This document shows positions 1 to 9,014 of a DNA stretch of 64,000 bases, one piece after another; the stretch's first letter is position 1; each line of letters opens with the position of its first letter. The translations under genes and the position numbers were made by a program. Source of the stretch: Pseudovibrio axinellae. GTDB lineage: Bacteria; Pseudomonadota; Alphaproteobacteria; Rhizobiales; Stappiaceae. Under the pieces are notes generated by a model. It worked only from the letters and a program-made list of their open reading frames with translations. It was not told where the DNA came from and did no database searches. The stretch is taken from NCBI RefSeq assembly GCF_900110875.1, contig NZ_FOFM01000002.1, positions 124,001-188,000 on the forward strand, given 5' to 3'.

Positions 1-216
<216 letters not shown>

Positions 217-318
217 TCATAGCCTCCCCTTGCCTTCGTTTCCAGCAAAATAAGCGCCATACCGACGACTTTGCAATAAGTGCTGGGTGTAGACTATCAC
301 TGCTTACCGCGAGCATTA

Positions 319-1554
319 TTAAGGGATGAGCGACTGCTCTTCTAATGTTGGCTTTTTACGCGGCACGAATAGAAGGCACAGCGCGATTAAGGCCATGCTC
401 GGCATAACCAGACCAAGTGCTGCAACCGAGTCTTGCACAATAACCGCGGTGACGAGGCTGCCGAAGAAACCGCCTGCCATCTGAATGAAGCCCATCAGCG
501 CAGAAGCAGCACCGGCAATCTCAGGAAATGGATCCATTCCGCGCATAGAGAGCGCAGGCAGTGCCATCGAGGCACCAAACGCAAATACACCAATCGGGAT
601 CATGATGCTGAGGAAACTCAGCTGGTCAAACTGGGTTACACCAAACAATGCCAGCCCACCTACGGCACTCAAAACCAAAGCCGGGGCAAGCAGCTCTTCT
701 GCATTAAACCACCTGAGCAGAAACCTGGTTGCAACCCCACCGGCAAAGAACGAGCCAGATTGAAACACCATGCCCAGACCGAACTGCAACGGCGTAAGAC
801 CAAGCCGCTCAATCAACACAAATGGCAAAATGGATGCAAGCGTATAAATAACGCCGATTGTGAACCCAAGGATGAGTGCGGGCTGCATGAATTCAAACGA
901 CCGTAGTAAGGTCCAGTAGGACGCTAACATTTTCTTGGGGCGAATAAGCGCGACATTTCGATAAGCGTTTGTTTCTGGCACAATCGTCAATGTCATCAGC
1001 AAAATAAACGAGGCATAGACAACCATCAGAATAAAGATCGCCTGCCACCCAAAAGCGTTCATTGTAAGCGCACCGATACTCGGAGACAGCGCTGGCCCGA
1101 TCCCCAAAATCACGGCCATCAAATTCATGATGCGTGCGCCAACTTCTCCAGAAAACTGGTCACGAACAATTGCACGCGCAACAGCAATGCCGCTTGATGC
1201 GCCGATCCCTTGTACCAACCGGCCAAGCAGCAGCACCTCGATAGAAGGTGCCAGCCATGCCAGAATACTTCCCAGCAGATAAAGGCTAAAGAACCCAAGG
1301 ATAACAGGACGCCGCCCAAACGCATCTGATAAAGGACCGCACAGCAACTGTGCGAGCGTAAAGCCCGCAAAATAAACTGTCAGAGTGAGTTTTATGACAG
1401 AAGCGGTCGTATCAAAAGTTTCAGCAAGAGTCGGCAAGGCTGGAGTATAAAGCGCCAGGGAAAGCGGGCCAATTGTCACCAGCATTGCACCAATGACGGC
1501 CGTTCTGCCTGCAGAAAGTTTAAGGCCCGAAGATGGGCCTATTGTCTTTGTCAT
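319..1554 (-). CDS. MFS multidrug exporter, Bcr/CflA type
   Basis: A 411-residue major facilitator protein with about 12 hydrophobic segments. The loop after helix 2 carries GPLSDAFGRRPV (MFS motif A) and helix 4 has the LVQGIGASSGIAVARAIVRD stretch (a 20-residue hallmark) typical of the Bcr/CflA drug-proton antiporter branch. It probably exports drugs or small metabolites across the inner membrane; the substrate cannot be read from sequence. I chose the ATG at 1552-1554, which has GGAAAG a few bases upstream; an in-frame TTG six codons earlier is the alternative. The AraC gene next to it lies upstream on the same strand and might regulate it, but nothing in the sequence proves that. Confidence 0.9.
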   Translation of the reverse strand: MTKTIGPSSGLKLSAGRTAVIGAMLVTIGPLSLALYTPALPTLAETFDTTASVIKLTLTVYFAGFTLAQLLCGPLSDAFGRRPVILGFFSLYLLGSILAWLAPSIEVLLLGRLVQGIGASSGIAVARAIVRDQFSGEVGARIMNLMAVILGIGPALSPSIGALTMNAFGWQAIFILMVVYASFILLMTLTIVPETNAYRNVALIRPKKMLASYWTLLRSFEFMQPALILGFTIGVIYTLASILPFVLIERLGLTPLQFGLGMVFQSGSFFAGGVATRFLLRWFNAEELLAPALVLSAVGGLALFGVTQFDQLSFLSIMIPIGVFAFGASMALPALSMRGMDPFPEIAGAASALMGFIQMAGGFFGSLVTAVIVQDSVAALGLVMPSMALIALCLLFVPRKKPTLEEQSLIP

Positions 1555-1725
1555 TCCAACTTTCCAAGGCAAGGCACGCAGCTAATCTGCAAGCGCTTCA
1601 CCATTTCTCTTGATGCTCATTAATATTGCGGCGACACAAGGCAGGATACTTGAAGGTACAACGCAAAACACGTGCTTCTGCTATCACAAAGCACGTGCAA
1701 CAACCTTAATCGAACAAATCGTCTT

Positions 1726-2649
1726 TTACGCCATCGTACGGAACTTGGCAGATTCCTGTGTCGGGGAACTACCAAAAAACCGTTTGAACTCACGGCTGAA
1801 CTGGGACGGGCTTGCATAACCAACACGGTATGCTGCCTGGCTGGCGCTCATATTTTGGCTCAGCATCATAGAGCGCGCTTTATGCAACCGAATTGACTTC
1901 ACATATTGCAACGGAGAAAGGCCCGTCGCCACTTTAAAGCCAGCATGAAACGCCGAGATACTCATGCACGCCATCTTCGCCATTTCATCGACGCTCAAGT
2001 TTGTTGAGAAATCGTCATGCAATACTTGAAGAACTCGCGCAATACCCTGTGATTTCTCGCTGTTTTGGAACAACACTCGCAGGCTGGCACCATACTCGGA
2101 CTTGAGGACATGGTACAAAAACTCGCGATAATAGTTGTCAGCCAGAATTTTCGTTTGTTCTTCGCTACTTAGCGTTTGAAGCAAACGGCAAATAGAGAAT
2201 AACGCATCTTCAGGCAAGTGAGCCGGTCTACCAAGCGCTTCACCGTACTCAAATTCTACAGGCTCCTGTTCAATGAGGAGCATTAGCTCCGCTAGAACAT
2301 TGATATCAATAGAAATATTTACGGCAAAGAGAGGTTTCTCTCGCGAAGCTTCTACAACTTCGACCTCAAGCGGGATCGGAGACACAAGCGCAACATAGCT
2401 CTGTTGGGAGTACAGAAAGCTTTGGCTGCCCAGGTGACCTTTAACCAAGCCCTGAAAAACGATTCTAATGCTTGGTGAAAACATAACTGCGCGGGGCTTT
2501 GTCGCCGCTGTTATGCGAATCACTTCTACACATTCATGTCTGGATGCGCTCACGCCCTCGCTTGGGGCAAGGGGGGCGAACCACTCTTCTAACCACTGTT
2601 GGGTTGCAAACTGCATTGTTTTTCCAACAACTTTTGGGATTACGCACAT
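1726..2649 (-). CDS. AraC-family transcriptional regulator
   Basis: A 307-residue regulator. The last 100 residues contain the two helix-turn-helix units of the AraC/XylS family, including LSVDEMAKMACMSISAFHAG and the second-helix signature AAYRVGYASPSQFSREFKRFFG. The N-terminal 190 residues resemble the AraC_N (PF06719) effector domain found in regulators of the YqhC type. Its start region faces a small cupin-like gene across a 196-bp gap that holds a perfect 20-bp palindrome, a plausible shared operator. The first ATG (2647-2649) is used here; a second in-frame ATG at 2614-2616 has a better GGA spacing and could be the true start. The effector is unknown. Confidence 0.9.
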   Translation of the reverse strand: MCVIPKVVGKTMQFATQQWLEEWFAPLAPSEGVSASRHECVEVIRITAATKPRAVMFSPSIRIVFQGLVKGHLGSQSFLYSQQSYVALVSPIPLEVEVVEASREKPLFAVNISIDINVLAELMLLIEQEPVEFEYGEALGRPAHLPEDALFSICRLLQTLSSEEQTKILADNYYREFLYHVLKSEYGASLRVLFQNSEKSQGIARVLQVLHDDFSTNLSVDEMAKMACMSISAFHAGFKVATGLSPLQYVKSIRLHKARSMMLSQNMSASQAAYRVGYASPSQFSREFKRFFGSSPTQESAKFRTMA

Positions 2650-2702
2650 GAGGGCATTCTATTACTTTATAATAACCCACCACGAATAAGTTGGTGCAAA
2701 TA

Positions 2703-2722
2703 TTGGGTATTGCAATACCCAA
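2703..2722. promoter_or_regulatory. Perfect 20-bp palindrome, candidate operator
   Basis: The sequence TTGGGTATTGCAATACCCAA is its own reverse complement over all 20 bases. It lies between the divergent AraC regulator and the cupin-like gene, 54 bp from the regulator ATG and about 123 bp from the cupin-like start. A symmetric site suits a dimeric regulator; AraC proteins more often use direct repeats, so another protein is possible. Confidence 0.5.
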
Positions 2723-2845
2723 GGTTGCGATATTGAATGCTATTAGATTGCCACATTCCTTTTTGTAGTCAAACTACTGTTTGACGATGGCTTTAGCCCA
2801 TTTTTCTTGATCTAGTCAAAGGTCTTATTTTTAGAGGAGCACTGC

Positions 2846-3226
2846 TTGTTATTACCTGAACTGTCCGAAACAGAACAACAGATACAGGAACTACAAGCCA
2901 GTTTCCGAGAGCGCGGTTACGCCTATCATCATCAAATAGATACTCCAGGCCGGATTTGGAGAAACCTATTTGCAGAATCTGAAGAGGTCTTTGTTGCCCT
3001 GACCTCAGGCATGTTTTTAAGTATGAACGGGCAGATCATCAAGCTTGTCCCCTATGAAGAATATTACATTCCAGCAGGGCAATGCTTTGATATTATTGGG
3101 CGTTGCCCCGACAAATGCCAATGGATTCATGCATATGACCTTGCAGAAGTGAGCGTGGGCTCCCGGCTGGTACGGAAGTTTGGCCTGCTCTCTTATGATG
3201 ACTATAACTTTTTGAACGAAAAGTAA
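2846..3226 (+). CDS. Small cupin-like protein of unknown function
   Basis: A 126-residue soluble protein with no family I can name. The middle, from ALTSGMFLSMNGQIIKL to EEYYIPAGQCFDIIG, has the alternating strand-turn pattern and the 'YIPAG' turn of a cupin barrel, but the usual metal histidines are mostly absent, with only one His in the WIHAY segment. The start is a TTG at 2846: it follows an excellent AGAGGAG at 2833-2839 and no in-frame ATG exists before residue 55. It is transcribed away from the AraC gene, so it may be that regulator's target. Function is an open question. Confidence 0.65.
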   Translation: MLLPELSETEQQIQELQASFRERGYAYHHQIDTPGRIWRNLFAESEEVFVALTSGMFLSMNGQIIKLVPYEEYYIPAGQCFDIIGRCPDKCQWIHAYDLAEVSVGSRLVRKFGLLSYDDYNFLNEK

Positions 3227-3533
3227 GCCTAGGCCATCACTGCCCCGAAATCTTCATTTAGATCAATTTCTACGAAAATCGAGCACGCTCAGATCACCGC
3301 ATTTGCGTCCATTTTTGGGCGTAACCTGCCGAACGGACCAAACTTGCCAATAAAAACGTGAGATCTAATAAATACTTAGCAGTTTTTTGGCGAGATGGTT
3401 TGAAATAACAATAAAATAGGATAGAAGAGCGCATCTTTCATTAGAGAAAAACTAGATTGAAGGACTGGCGTGGATTGGGCGTTCCCATGATCCTCCCACA
3501 CGTCACGACTTCCCATGGCCAAACGGAGCCTCC
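3227..3533. other. Intergenic region upstream of typA
   Basis: About 300 bases between the cupin-like gene and typA. It must carry the typA promoter and leader. I see no hairpin with a U-tract, no repeat and no supported small gene; the only clear signal is a GGAG ribosome-binding site just before the typA ATG. Confidence 0.4.
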
Positions 3534-5354
3534 ATGAAACTTCGCAATATTGCGATCATCGCCCACGTTGACCACGGCAAAACGACCCTGATCGACGTCC
3601 TGTTGAAGCAGTCCGGCGTCTTCCGTGACAATCAGCGCACCGAAGAACGCATGATGGACTCCAACGATATCGAGCGTGAACGCGGCATCACCATTCTTGC
3701 CAAGAACACCTCTTTGGTCTGGAACAACACACGTATCAACATTGTAGACACCCCAGGTCACGCTGACTTTGGTGGTGAAGTAGAACGTATTCTGCACATG
3801 GTTGATGGTGTTGTTCTTCTTGTTGACGCCGCTGAAGGTCCTATGCCTCAGACAAAATTCGTGCTCGGCAAAGCCCTTAAGCTTGGCCTGAAGCCGATTG
3901 TTGCGATCAACAAAATCGACAAGCCAGAACAGCGTGCTGACGAAGTACTCGACGAAGTATTCGATCTGTTCGCATCTCTTGACGCGAACGAAGATCAGCT
4001 CGACTTCCCTGTTGTCTACGGTTCTGCAAAGCAAGAGTGGATGTCACTCGAGCCAGCTGGCCCGCAAGAATCCATGTCTCCTCTCTTCGACATGATCCTT
4101 GAGCATGTAAAAGAGCCTGAGTCCGAAGAAGGCGAGTTCCGCCTCTTGGCAACGACGATCGAATCCGACCCGTTCCTTGGCCGCATTTTGACTGGCCGCG
4201 TTGCTTCTGGCGTTGCGACACCAAACATGGCGATCAAAGCGCTTACGCGTGATGGTGAAGTCGTCGAAACCGGTCGTATCTCCAAGGTTCTTGCGTTCCG
4301 TGGTCTTGAACGTTCAGCAATCGACGAAGGCGAAGCAGGCGACATCGTTTCCATCGCTGGTCTGACCAAGGCAACTGTGGCAGACACAATCGTTGCGCCT
4401 CAGGTTACTGAGCCAATTCAGGCGCAGCCAATCGATCCACCAACATTGTCCATGATGTTCCGCGTGAACGATGGTCCACTGGCAGGCACCGAAGGTTCCA
4501 AAGTTCAGTCCCGCGTTATCCGCGAGCGTCTGATGAAGGAAGCTGAAGGTAACGTTGCGCTTAAGATCGAAGAAACTGCTGAAGCAGATGCCTTCATCGT
4601 TTCTGGCCGCGGCGAACTTCTGCTTGCTATCCTGATTGAAAACATGCGCCGTGAAGGCTTCGAGCTCTGTGTAGGTCGTCCTCGCGTTGTGTATCAGGAA
4701 GATGAAAACGGTAAGCGTCTTGAGCCTATCGAAGAAGTCATCATCGACGTTGACGAAGAGTACTCAGGTGCTGTTGTTCAAAAGCTGACAGAACGCAAAG
4801 CTGAACTGCTTGAAATGCGTCCTTCCGGCGGTGGTCGTACCCGTTTGGTGTTCAATGCTCCAACACGTGGCCTTATCGGTTACCAGGCTGAGCTGATGTC
4901 AGACACACGCGGTTCCGCAATTTTCAACCGTGTGTTCCATGAATACGCACCATACAAAGGTGCTATCCAGGGCCGTAACACGGGTGTTCTGCTGTCAAAT
5001 GGTGACGGTAACGCAGTCGCATTTGCTCTGTTCAACCTTGAAGACCGTGGTCCAATGATGATCGATCCGGGCACAAAGGTTTACGCTGGCATGATCGTCG
5101 GTGAACACACACGCGGCAACGATCTGGAAGTTAACGTGTTGAAGGGCAAGCAGCTCACCAACATGCGTTCTTCCGGTAAGGATGATGCAGTTAAGCTGAC
5201 AACTCCAATCAAGCTAAGCCTTGAAGGTGCACTGTCTTACATCGCAGAAGATGAGCTGGTGGAAGTAACTCCAGATTCCATCCGTCTGCGTAAAGCTCTG
5301 CTGTGCCCACACGAGCGCAAACGCGCTGAACGTGCGTCAAGCAAAGCTTCTTAA
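3534..5354 (+). CDS. typA: Ribosome-associated GTPase TypA/BipA
   Basis: A 606-residue translational GTPase of the EF-G superfamily, the usual length for TypA/BipA. It binds ribosomes and helps large-subunit assembly and growth under stress. GTP-binding motifs are intact: AHVDHGKTT at 10-18, the switch threonine in GITI at 51-54, DTPG at 73-76 and NKID at 126-129. These are followed by domain II, the EF-G-like domains and the C-terminal family-specific region. The ATG follows a GGAG at good spacing. A strong terminator follows the stop codon. The codon use is that of a highly expressed gene, unlike the weaker bias of its neighbours. Confidence 0.97.
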   Translation: MKLRNIAIIAHVDHGKTTLIDVLLKQSGVFRDNQRTEERMMDSNDIERERGITILAKNTSLVWNNTRINIVDTPGHADFGGEVERILHMVDGVVLLVDAAEGPMPQTKFVLGKALKLGLKPIVAINKIDKPEQRADEVLDEVFDLFASLDANEDQLDFPVVYGSAKQEWMSLEPAGPQESMSPLFDMILEHVKEPESEEGEFRLLATTIESDPFLGRILTGRVASGVATPNMAIKALTRDGEVVETGRISKVLAFRGLERSAIDEGEAGDIVSIAGLTKATVADTIVAPQVTEPIQAQPIDPPTLSMMFRVNDGPLAGTEGSKVQSRVIRERLMKEAEGNVALKIEETAEADAFIVSGRGELLLAILIENMRREGFELCVGRPRVVYQEDENGKRLEPIEEVIIDVDEEYSGAVVQKLTERKAELLEMRPSGGGRTRLVFNAPTRGLIGYQAELMSDTRGSAIFNRVFHEYAPYKGAIQGRNTGVLLSNGDGNAVAFALFNLEDRGPMMIDPGTKVYAGMIVGEHTRGNDLEVNVLKGKQLTNMRSSGKDDAVKLTTPIKLSLEGALSYIAEDELVEVTPDSIRLRKALLCPHERKRAERASSKAS

Positions 5355-5378
5355 GTTCATCTTTCAGATGAAGCGCTT

Positions 5379-5405
5379 AAGGGAGGGCCTCGGCCCTCCC
5401 TTTTT
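5379..5405 (+). terminator. Intrinsic terminator of typA
   Basis: The inverted repeat AGGGAGGGCC / GGCCCTCCCT with a two-base loop is followed by TTTTT. It lies 25 bases after the typA stop codon and separates typA from the repeat element downstream. Confidence 0.9.
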
Positions 5406-5498
5406 GTATCTGCCCTCTCCAGACCGACCATTCAGCAGCCACCACCACCTGCCTCCCTGCTATCCGCCCCATCGCCATCCTTGCCCCCCCACCGGATG

Positions 5499-5611
5499 TC
5501 ATCCCGGACAAGCGAAGCGAAGAGCCGGGATCCATAACCACCGCACGGAAAAACGAAACTCACAGCATGCAGCAATCGCTGGGTGGGTCCCGGCTCAAAG
5601 GCCGGGATGAC
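5499..5611. repeat. REP-like palindromic repeat, copy 1
   Basis: GTCATCCCGG at 5499-5508 is the reverse complement of CCGGGATGAC at 5602-5611, and a second inner pair (CCGGGATCC at 5525-5533 with GGGTCCCGG at 5585-5593) gives a long imperfect palindrome. A related copy is at 57645-57753. Short palindromes beginning GTCATCCCGG are widespread between genes in alphaproteobacterial genomes. Here it sits between the typA terminator and the structured element, in the same order as in the second copy. Confidence 0.8.
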
Positions 5612-5680
5612 ACTGAGTTGGACGCTAGTTCATGACCTGAGTTAGCGCTAGCGCGCACCATAAGCCAGCAATTACCCACC

Positions 5681-6126
5681 TCTCCCCAACCAACAAGGCG
5701 GGTGAATGCGGGAAAAGTTATTCCCCTGGGCCAAAGCACCCTTATTCTAAATCCTGTGCTCACGTAAACGGGCAGCTGGCGGACCGTCCGTCAGTGCGGC
5801 GTGGGCTGGGCGGAGCTACTGGAAGAAGTAACGTATCTTTCGGCGGGTTCGTTGAAACACCCCTTGAAAGCCAACAGTGCAGAGGCCAAGCGGAAGCTGG
5901 TCAACCTGATGGGTGTCGGCACTGGCAGATGGATGTTTTTGGCACTTATCTGCTCACAATGCCTGTCGGGGATGACCTTGTTTCATACAAAAACGCCCAG
6001 GCAAGGTGATCAGCCAATGCCGAAGACTCATATTTAACCAAACTGCGCAGGTATTGCCTGCTCACCTTGCCTCCCCCGTTTTACGGGAACACATAAACCC
6101 ACACTGCATGTAAACCCATGCGGTGT
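5681..6126 (+). ncRNA. Candidate structured RNA, copy 1 (family unknown)
   Basis: This 446-base stretch is repeated at 57821-58268. Helices I can pair by eye: 5776-5783 with 5787-5794; 5857-5862 with 5911-5916, enclosing a hairpin at 5884-5902 capped by a GGAA (GNRA) tetraloop; the variable helix 5925-5936 with 5942-5953; 5999-6009 with 6062-6072 (11 pairs), stacked beside 6047-6051 with 6057-6061; and 6101-6110 with 6117-6126. Wobble pairs are G-U only if the plus strand is transcribed. Short reading frames cross it, but the second copy has a stop where this copy reads on, so protein coding is unlikely. It resembles no RNA family I know. It ends five bases before the sodC stop codon. Confidence 0.65.
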
Positions 6127-6131
6127 TAAAG

Positions 6132-6737
6132 CTATTTGCGGTCACTCGGCATTTCTTCAGGGTAACTCTGAAAACCATCGGCATTTTGTGTCACTGGCAC
6201 AATTACACCGCATGCGATCCGCCCCCCGGCATCACCGCTCGGCTGGCTATGATAATCGTCAGCGTTTTCATGAATAACCAACGCCCGGCCAGACCCTCCG
6301 ATCAAACTGTTCTTGTCATCAGGCGCCAAATGCAGCGTCTTGGAAAACACCTCAAGGATAAGCTTGCCGTTAAGCGGTACATGCAGGTTTGGCAAATCAC
6401 CTGCATGTGCTCCATTTTTCACGTCAATTCCGTGGTCATGGCCTTCCGGTGCAAAATGTCCTCCCGCTGCTGCAAAAGTAGGTTCGCAGAGTCCATTTTC
6501 ATGCACATGAAACCCATGCTCTCCAGGTGGCAGCCCGTCAAACATTGCCGTGATATGAAGGATGCCGCTCGGTGTTTCATTCAAAACAACCTTGCCAACC
6601 GCCTTGCCATCAACGTCCTTCATAATTGCAACCGCAGTCGGCCCACCAGGAACGCGCTCGCTCTCAGCAGCCGCCCCTGCTCCACTCACAACGACAAGAC
6701 CAGCCACAACAATGGCTGCACATCCACTCAGCTTCAT
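6132..6737 (-). CDS. sodC: Periplasmic Cu/Zn superoxide dismutase
   Basis: A 201-residue secreted SOD that converts superoxide to oxygen and peroxide in the periplasm. The first 24 residues (MKLSGCAAIVVAGLVVVSGA...) form a signal peptide. Copper ligands appear in GFHVHENG, the zinc loop in GGHFAPEGHDHG, and the last copper histidine in DDYHSQP; the disulfide cysteines are in GLCEPTF and RIACGV. I use the ATG at 6735-6737, preceded by AGGAG, rather than an in-frame start 26 codons upstream that would bury the signal peptide. It converges on typA across the repeat region. Confidence 0.93.
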   Translation of the reverse strand: MKLSGCAAIVVAGLVVVSGAGAAAESERVPGGPTAVAIMKDVDGKAVGKVVLNETPSGILHITAMFDGLPPGEHGFHVHENGLCEPTFAAAGGHFAPEGHDHGIDVKNGAHAGDLPNLHVPLNGKLILEVFSKTLHLAPDDKNSLIGGSGRALVIHENADDYHSQPSGDAGGRIACGVIVPVTQNADGFQSYPEEMPSDRK

Positions 6738-6894
6738 GGTCTTAGAACTCCTAACAAGGCCACATGAAGCAAGAGAGTATTCACCGCTCCCCAAGTCACA
6801 AAGCTTCCCTTGCAACCTCGGTAAACCAATAGCGTCCTGCCTCCCACAAAATTGAAAGGTCTCAGTTATATCTGCAAGATATCGAGGGTTTGCC

Positions 6895-6941
6895 CAAAAG
6901 AAAGCCCGGATCAGATTTGCTCTGACCCGGGCGGTTTTTTT
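6895..6941 (-). terminator. Terminator downstream of tyrA
   Basis: A 12-position stem with one mismatch, 6904-6915 (beginning GCCCGG) against 6921-6932 (ending CCGGGC). On the minus strand it is followed by CTTTCTTTT, so it can end the hisC-tyrA transcript. The plus strand also has seven T after it, so it could work both ways. Confidence 0.8.
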
Positions 6942-6959
6942 GCGATGAGGAGTAAAGAC

Positions 6960-7895
6960 CTACTCCGCTGGCTCACCTTTTTCGTTCTCACGACCGAAGT
7001 TTGGTGCCGCAGATTCCTGACCAGCTTCGACAAGTTGCTGACGAATTCCCTTGGTGCGGGTGAACAGCTTAAACAACGCATCGCCATCGCTCCAGCGAAT
7101 TGCCCGTTGCAGCGCAGAAAGGTCTTCAGAGAAGCGCGACAGCATCTCTAGGATTGCCTCTTTGTTGTTAAGGCAAACGTCACGCCACATGGTTGGATCA
7201 GAAGCCGACAGACGCGTAAAGTCACGGAAACCGGAGGCTGAGTACTTGATCACTTCGGACTTGGTTACAGTTTCCAGATCATCAGCCGTGCCAACAATAT
7301 TATACGCGATGATATGTGGGAGATGCGACACAACGGCGAGCACCAGATCATGGTGCTGAGCATCCATCGTGTCGACATGAGAGCCACAGCCTTCCCAGAA
7401 GGCCGTCAAACGTTCAATCGCTGCGGTGTCGGTGTCCTCGTCAGGAGTAAGGATGCACCAGCGATTTTCAAAAAGAGACGCAAACCCGGCGTCTGGGCCA
7501 GAGTATTCCGTACCTGCAACCGGGTGCCCTGCAATAAAATGGACGCCTTCGGGTATATGCGGCTTCATTGCGGACACGACAGCAGCCTTTACAGAGCCGA
7601 CGTCCGTGACGATAGCGCCTCGAGCCAGGTGCGGGCCAATAGCTTGCGCCACTGCTCCACATGCGCCAACTGGCACACACACGATAACAAGGTCTGCCCC
7701 TTTAACGGCTTCTGCTGCGTCCAGATAATATCGGTCCCCAAGCCTCAGCTCTTCCGCACGCTTCAGAGTAACTTCTGAGCGTGTGGAAACAACAATTTCA
7801 CCCGCCAGCTTTTCGCGGCGCATGACATGCGAAAGAGAGGAGCCGATCAGACCGATACCAATCAGTGCGACCCGGCTAAACAAGGGTTCAGACAT
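6960..7895 (-). CDS. tyrA: Prephenate/arogenate dehydrogenase
   Basis: A 311-residue NAD(P)-dependent dehydrogenase that oxidatively decarboxylates prephenate or arogenate in tyrosine synthesis. The Rossmann fingerprint LIGIGLIGSSL is at about 11-21, the catalytic-region motif GHPVAGTEYSG near 125, and the helical dimerisation domain with the FRDFTRLSASDPTMWRD stretch near 225-241. The length matches the single-domain enzymes without chorismate mutase. It lies 18 bp after hisC on the same strand, and the pair is a common alphaproteobacterial arrangement in which the HisC paralogue can transaminate aromatic precursors. Cofactor and substrate preference cannot be decided here. Confidence 0.93.
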   Translation of the reverse strand: MSEPLFSRVALIGIGLIGSSLSHVMRREKLAGEIVVSTRSEVTLKRAEELRLGDRYYLDAAEAVKGADLVIVCVPVGACGAVAQAIGPHLARGAIVTDVGSVKAAVVSAMKPHIPEGVHFIAGHPVAGTEYSGPDAGFASLFENRWCILTPDEDTDTAAIERLTAFWEGCGSHVDTMDAQHHDLVLAVVSHLPHIIAYNIVGTADDLETVTKSEVIKYSASGFRDFTRLSASDPTMWRDVCLNNKEAILEMLSRFSEDLSALQRAIRWSDGDALFKLFTRTKGIRQQLVEAGQESAAPNFGRENEKGEPAE

Positions 7896-7913
7896 GGAGA
7901 CCTTCTACTAGGG

Positions 7914-9014
7914 CTACTTCAGAAATTCAGCGAGAACAGCAACAACATCTCTGTTGGCTTCTTCACTACCAATTGACATGCGAAGCGCATTGTCAAATCC
8001 ATAGGCTTTCACTTGCCTTAGCACACACCCGCGCTCAAGCAAAAAGGCATCAGCATCAGCAGCTCGCTTACCCTGCTCGTCAGGGAAGTGGATCAAAATG
8101 AAATTGCCGACACTTGGCGTGACGTCAAGACCTAGTTTGGTCATTTCATCAACGACCCATGGCAACCACTCACTATTGTGACTAACCGATTGCTCAACAA
8201 ACGACTGATCACGCACAGCAGCAGCACCGGCCGCAATTGCAGCCGAATTCATATTAAACGGCCCACGAATGCGGTTTAAGGCGTCGATCATGTGTTCAGG
8301 GCCATACGCCCAGCCGACACGCAGCGCAGGCAAACCATACACTTTGGAGAACGTCCGCGTCATCACGACGTTTTCTGAATTCGCAACCAACTCAATCCCG
8401 GCCTGATAATCGTTGCGGCGCACATACTCCGCATAAGCCGCGTCCAGCACCAAAATACAGGACTTCGGAAGACCAGCATGCAAACGCTTTACTTCATCGA
8501 AGGGAATATAGGTACCAGTCGGATTATTTGGGTTCGCCACAAAAACCATTTTGGTTTTCTCGGTGACCCGCTCCAGAATTGCATCGACATCGGTCGTCAG
8601 TTTTTTTTCTGGCGCGACAACAGGTGTTGCACCAGCTGCATGGATCGCAATCTTATAAACTAGAAAGCCATGCGTGGTATAAATAGCTTCGTCACCCTCG
8701 CCGAGATAAGCATAGGCAAGCAAGCTCAACACTTCGTCAGAGCCACAGCCGCAAATAATGCGCTGCGGATTCAAGCCATAGACTTCACCTATAGCTTCGC
8801 GCAGCAACGTAGCGCTGCCATCAGGATAATACTGAAGGTCAGAAATGGAGCGGTAGGCTTCCAGCGCTTTTGGGCTGGCCCCTAAAGGAGACTCGTTGGA
8901 AGAGAGTTTATGCAGTTTATGACCACCACTAGCCTTCGCCTTACCTGGGATATACGGGTCAATTGCCAACACACCAGCACGAGCGACAGGGCGCACTATC
9001 TGCTCTTCCATCAT
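7914..9014 (-). CDS. hisC: Histidinol-phosphate / aromatic aminotransferase
   Basis: A 366-residue fold-type I PLP aminotransferase of the HisC family, which makes L-histidinol phosphate and often also transaminates phenylpyruvate-type acids. Visible landmarks are [12 protein letters not shown] near 40, NPNNPTG near 162, the DAAYAEY segment with the cofactor aspartate, the Schiff-base lysine in [17 protein letters not shown] near 217, and a C-terminal arginine in [11 protein letters not shown]. It is the first gene of a hisC-tyrA unit, which suggests a role in tyrosine and phenylalanine synthesis as well as, or instead of, histidine. The first of two adjacent ATG codons is used. Confidence 0.92.
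   Translation of the reverse strand: MMEEQIVRPVARAGVLAIDPYIPGKAKASGGHKLHKLSSNESPLGASPKALEAYRSISDLQYYPDGSATLLREAIGEVYGLNPQRIICGCGSDEVLSLLAYAYLGEGDEAIYTTHGFLVYKIAIHAAGATPVVAPEKKLTTDVDAILERVTEKTKMVFVANPNNPTGTYIPFDEVKRLHAGLPKSCILVLDAAYAEYVRRNDYQAGIELVANSENVVMTRTFSKVYGLPALRVGWAYGPEHMIDALNRIRGPFNMNSAAIAAGAAAVRDQSFVEQSVSHNSEWLPWVVDEMTKLGLDVTPSVGNFILIHFPDEQGKRAADADAFLLERGCVLRQVKAYGFDNALRMSIGSEEANRDVVAVLAEFLK

Noticed and set aside
5791-5810. GTGCGGCGTG, which resembles the 5' end of a group II intron
   Set aside because: No domain V hairpin (AGAGCCG...GTTC type), no maturase gene and no intron-like 3' end were found.
5801-6037. Short plus-strand reading frames inside the repeated element (78 and 71 codons)
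   Set aside because: The second copy has a stop where the first reads on, while RNA pairing is preserved, so these frames look like a by-product of the RNA sequence.
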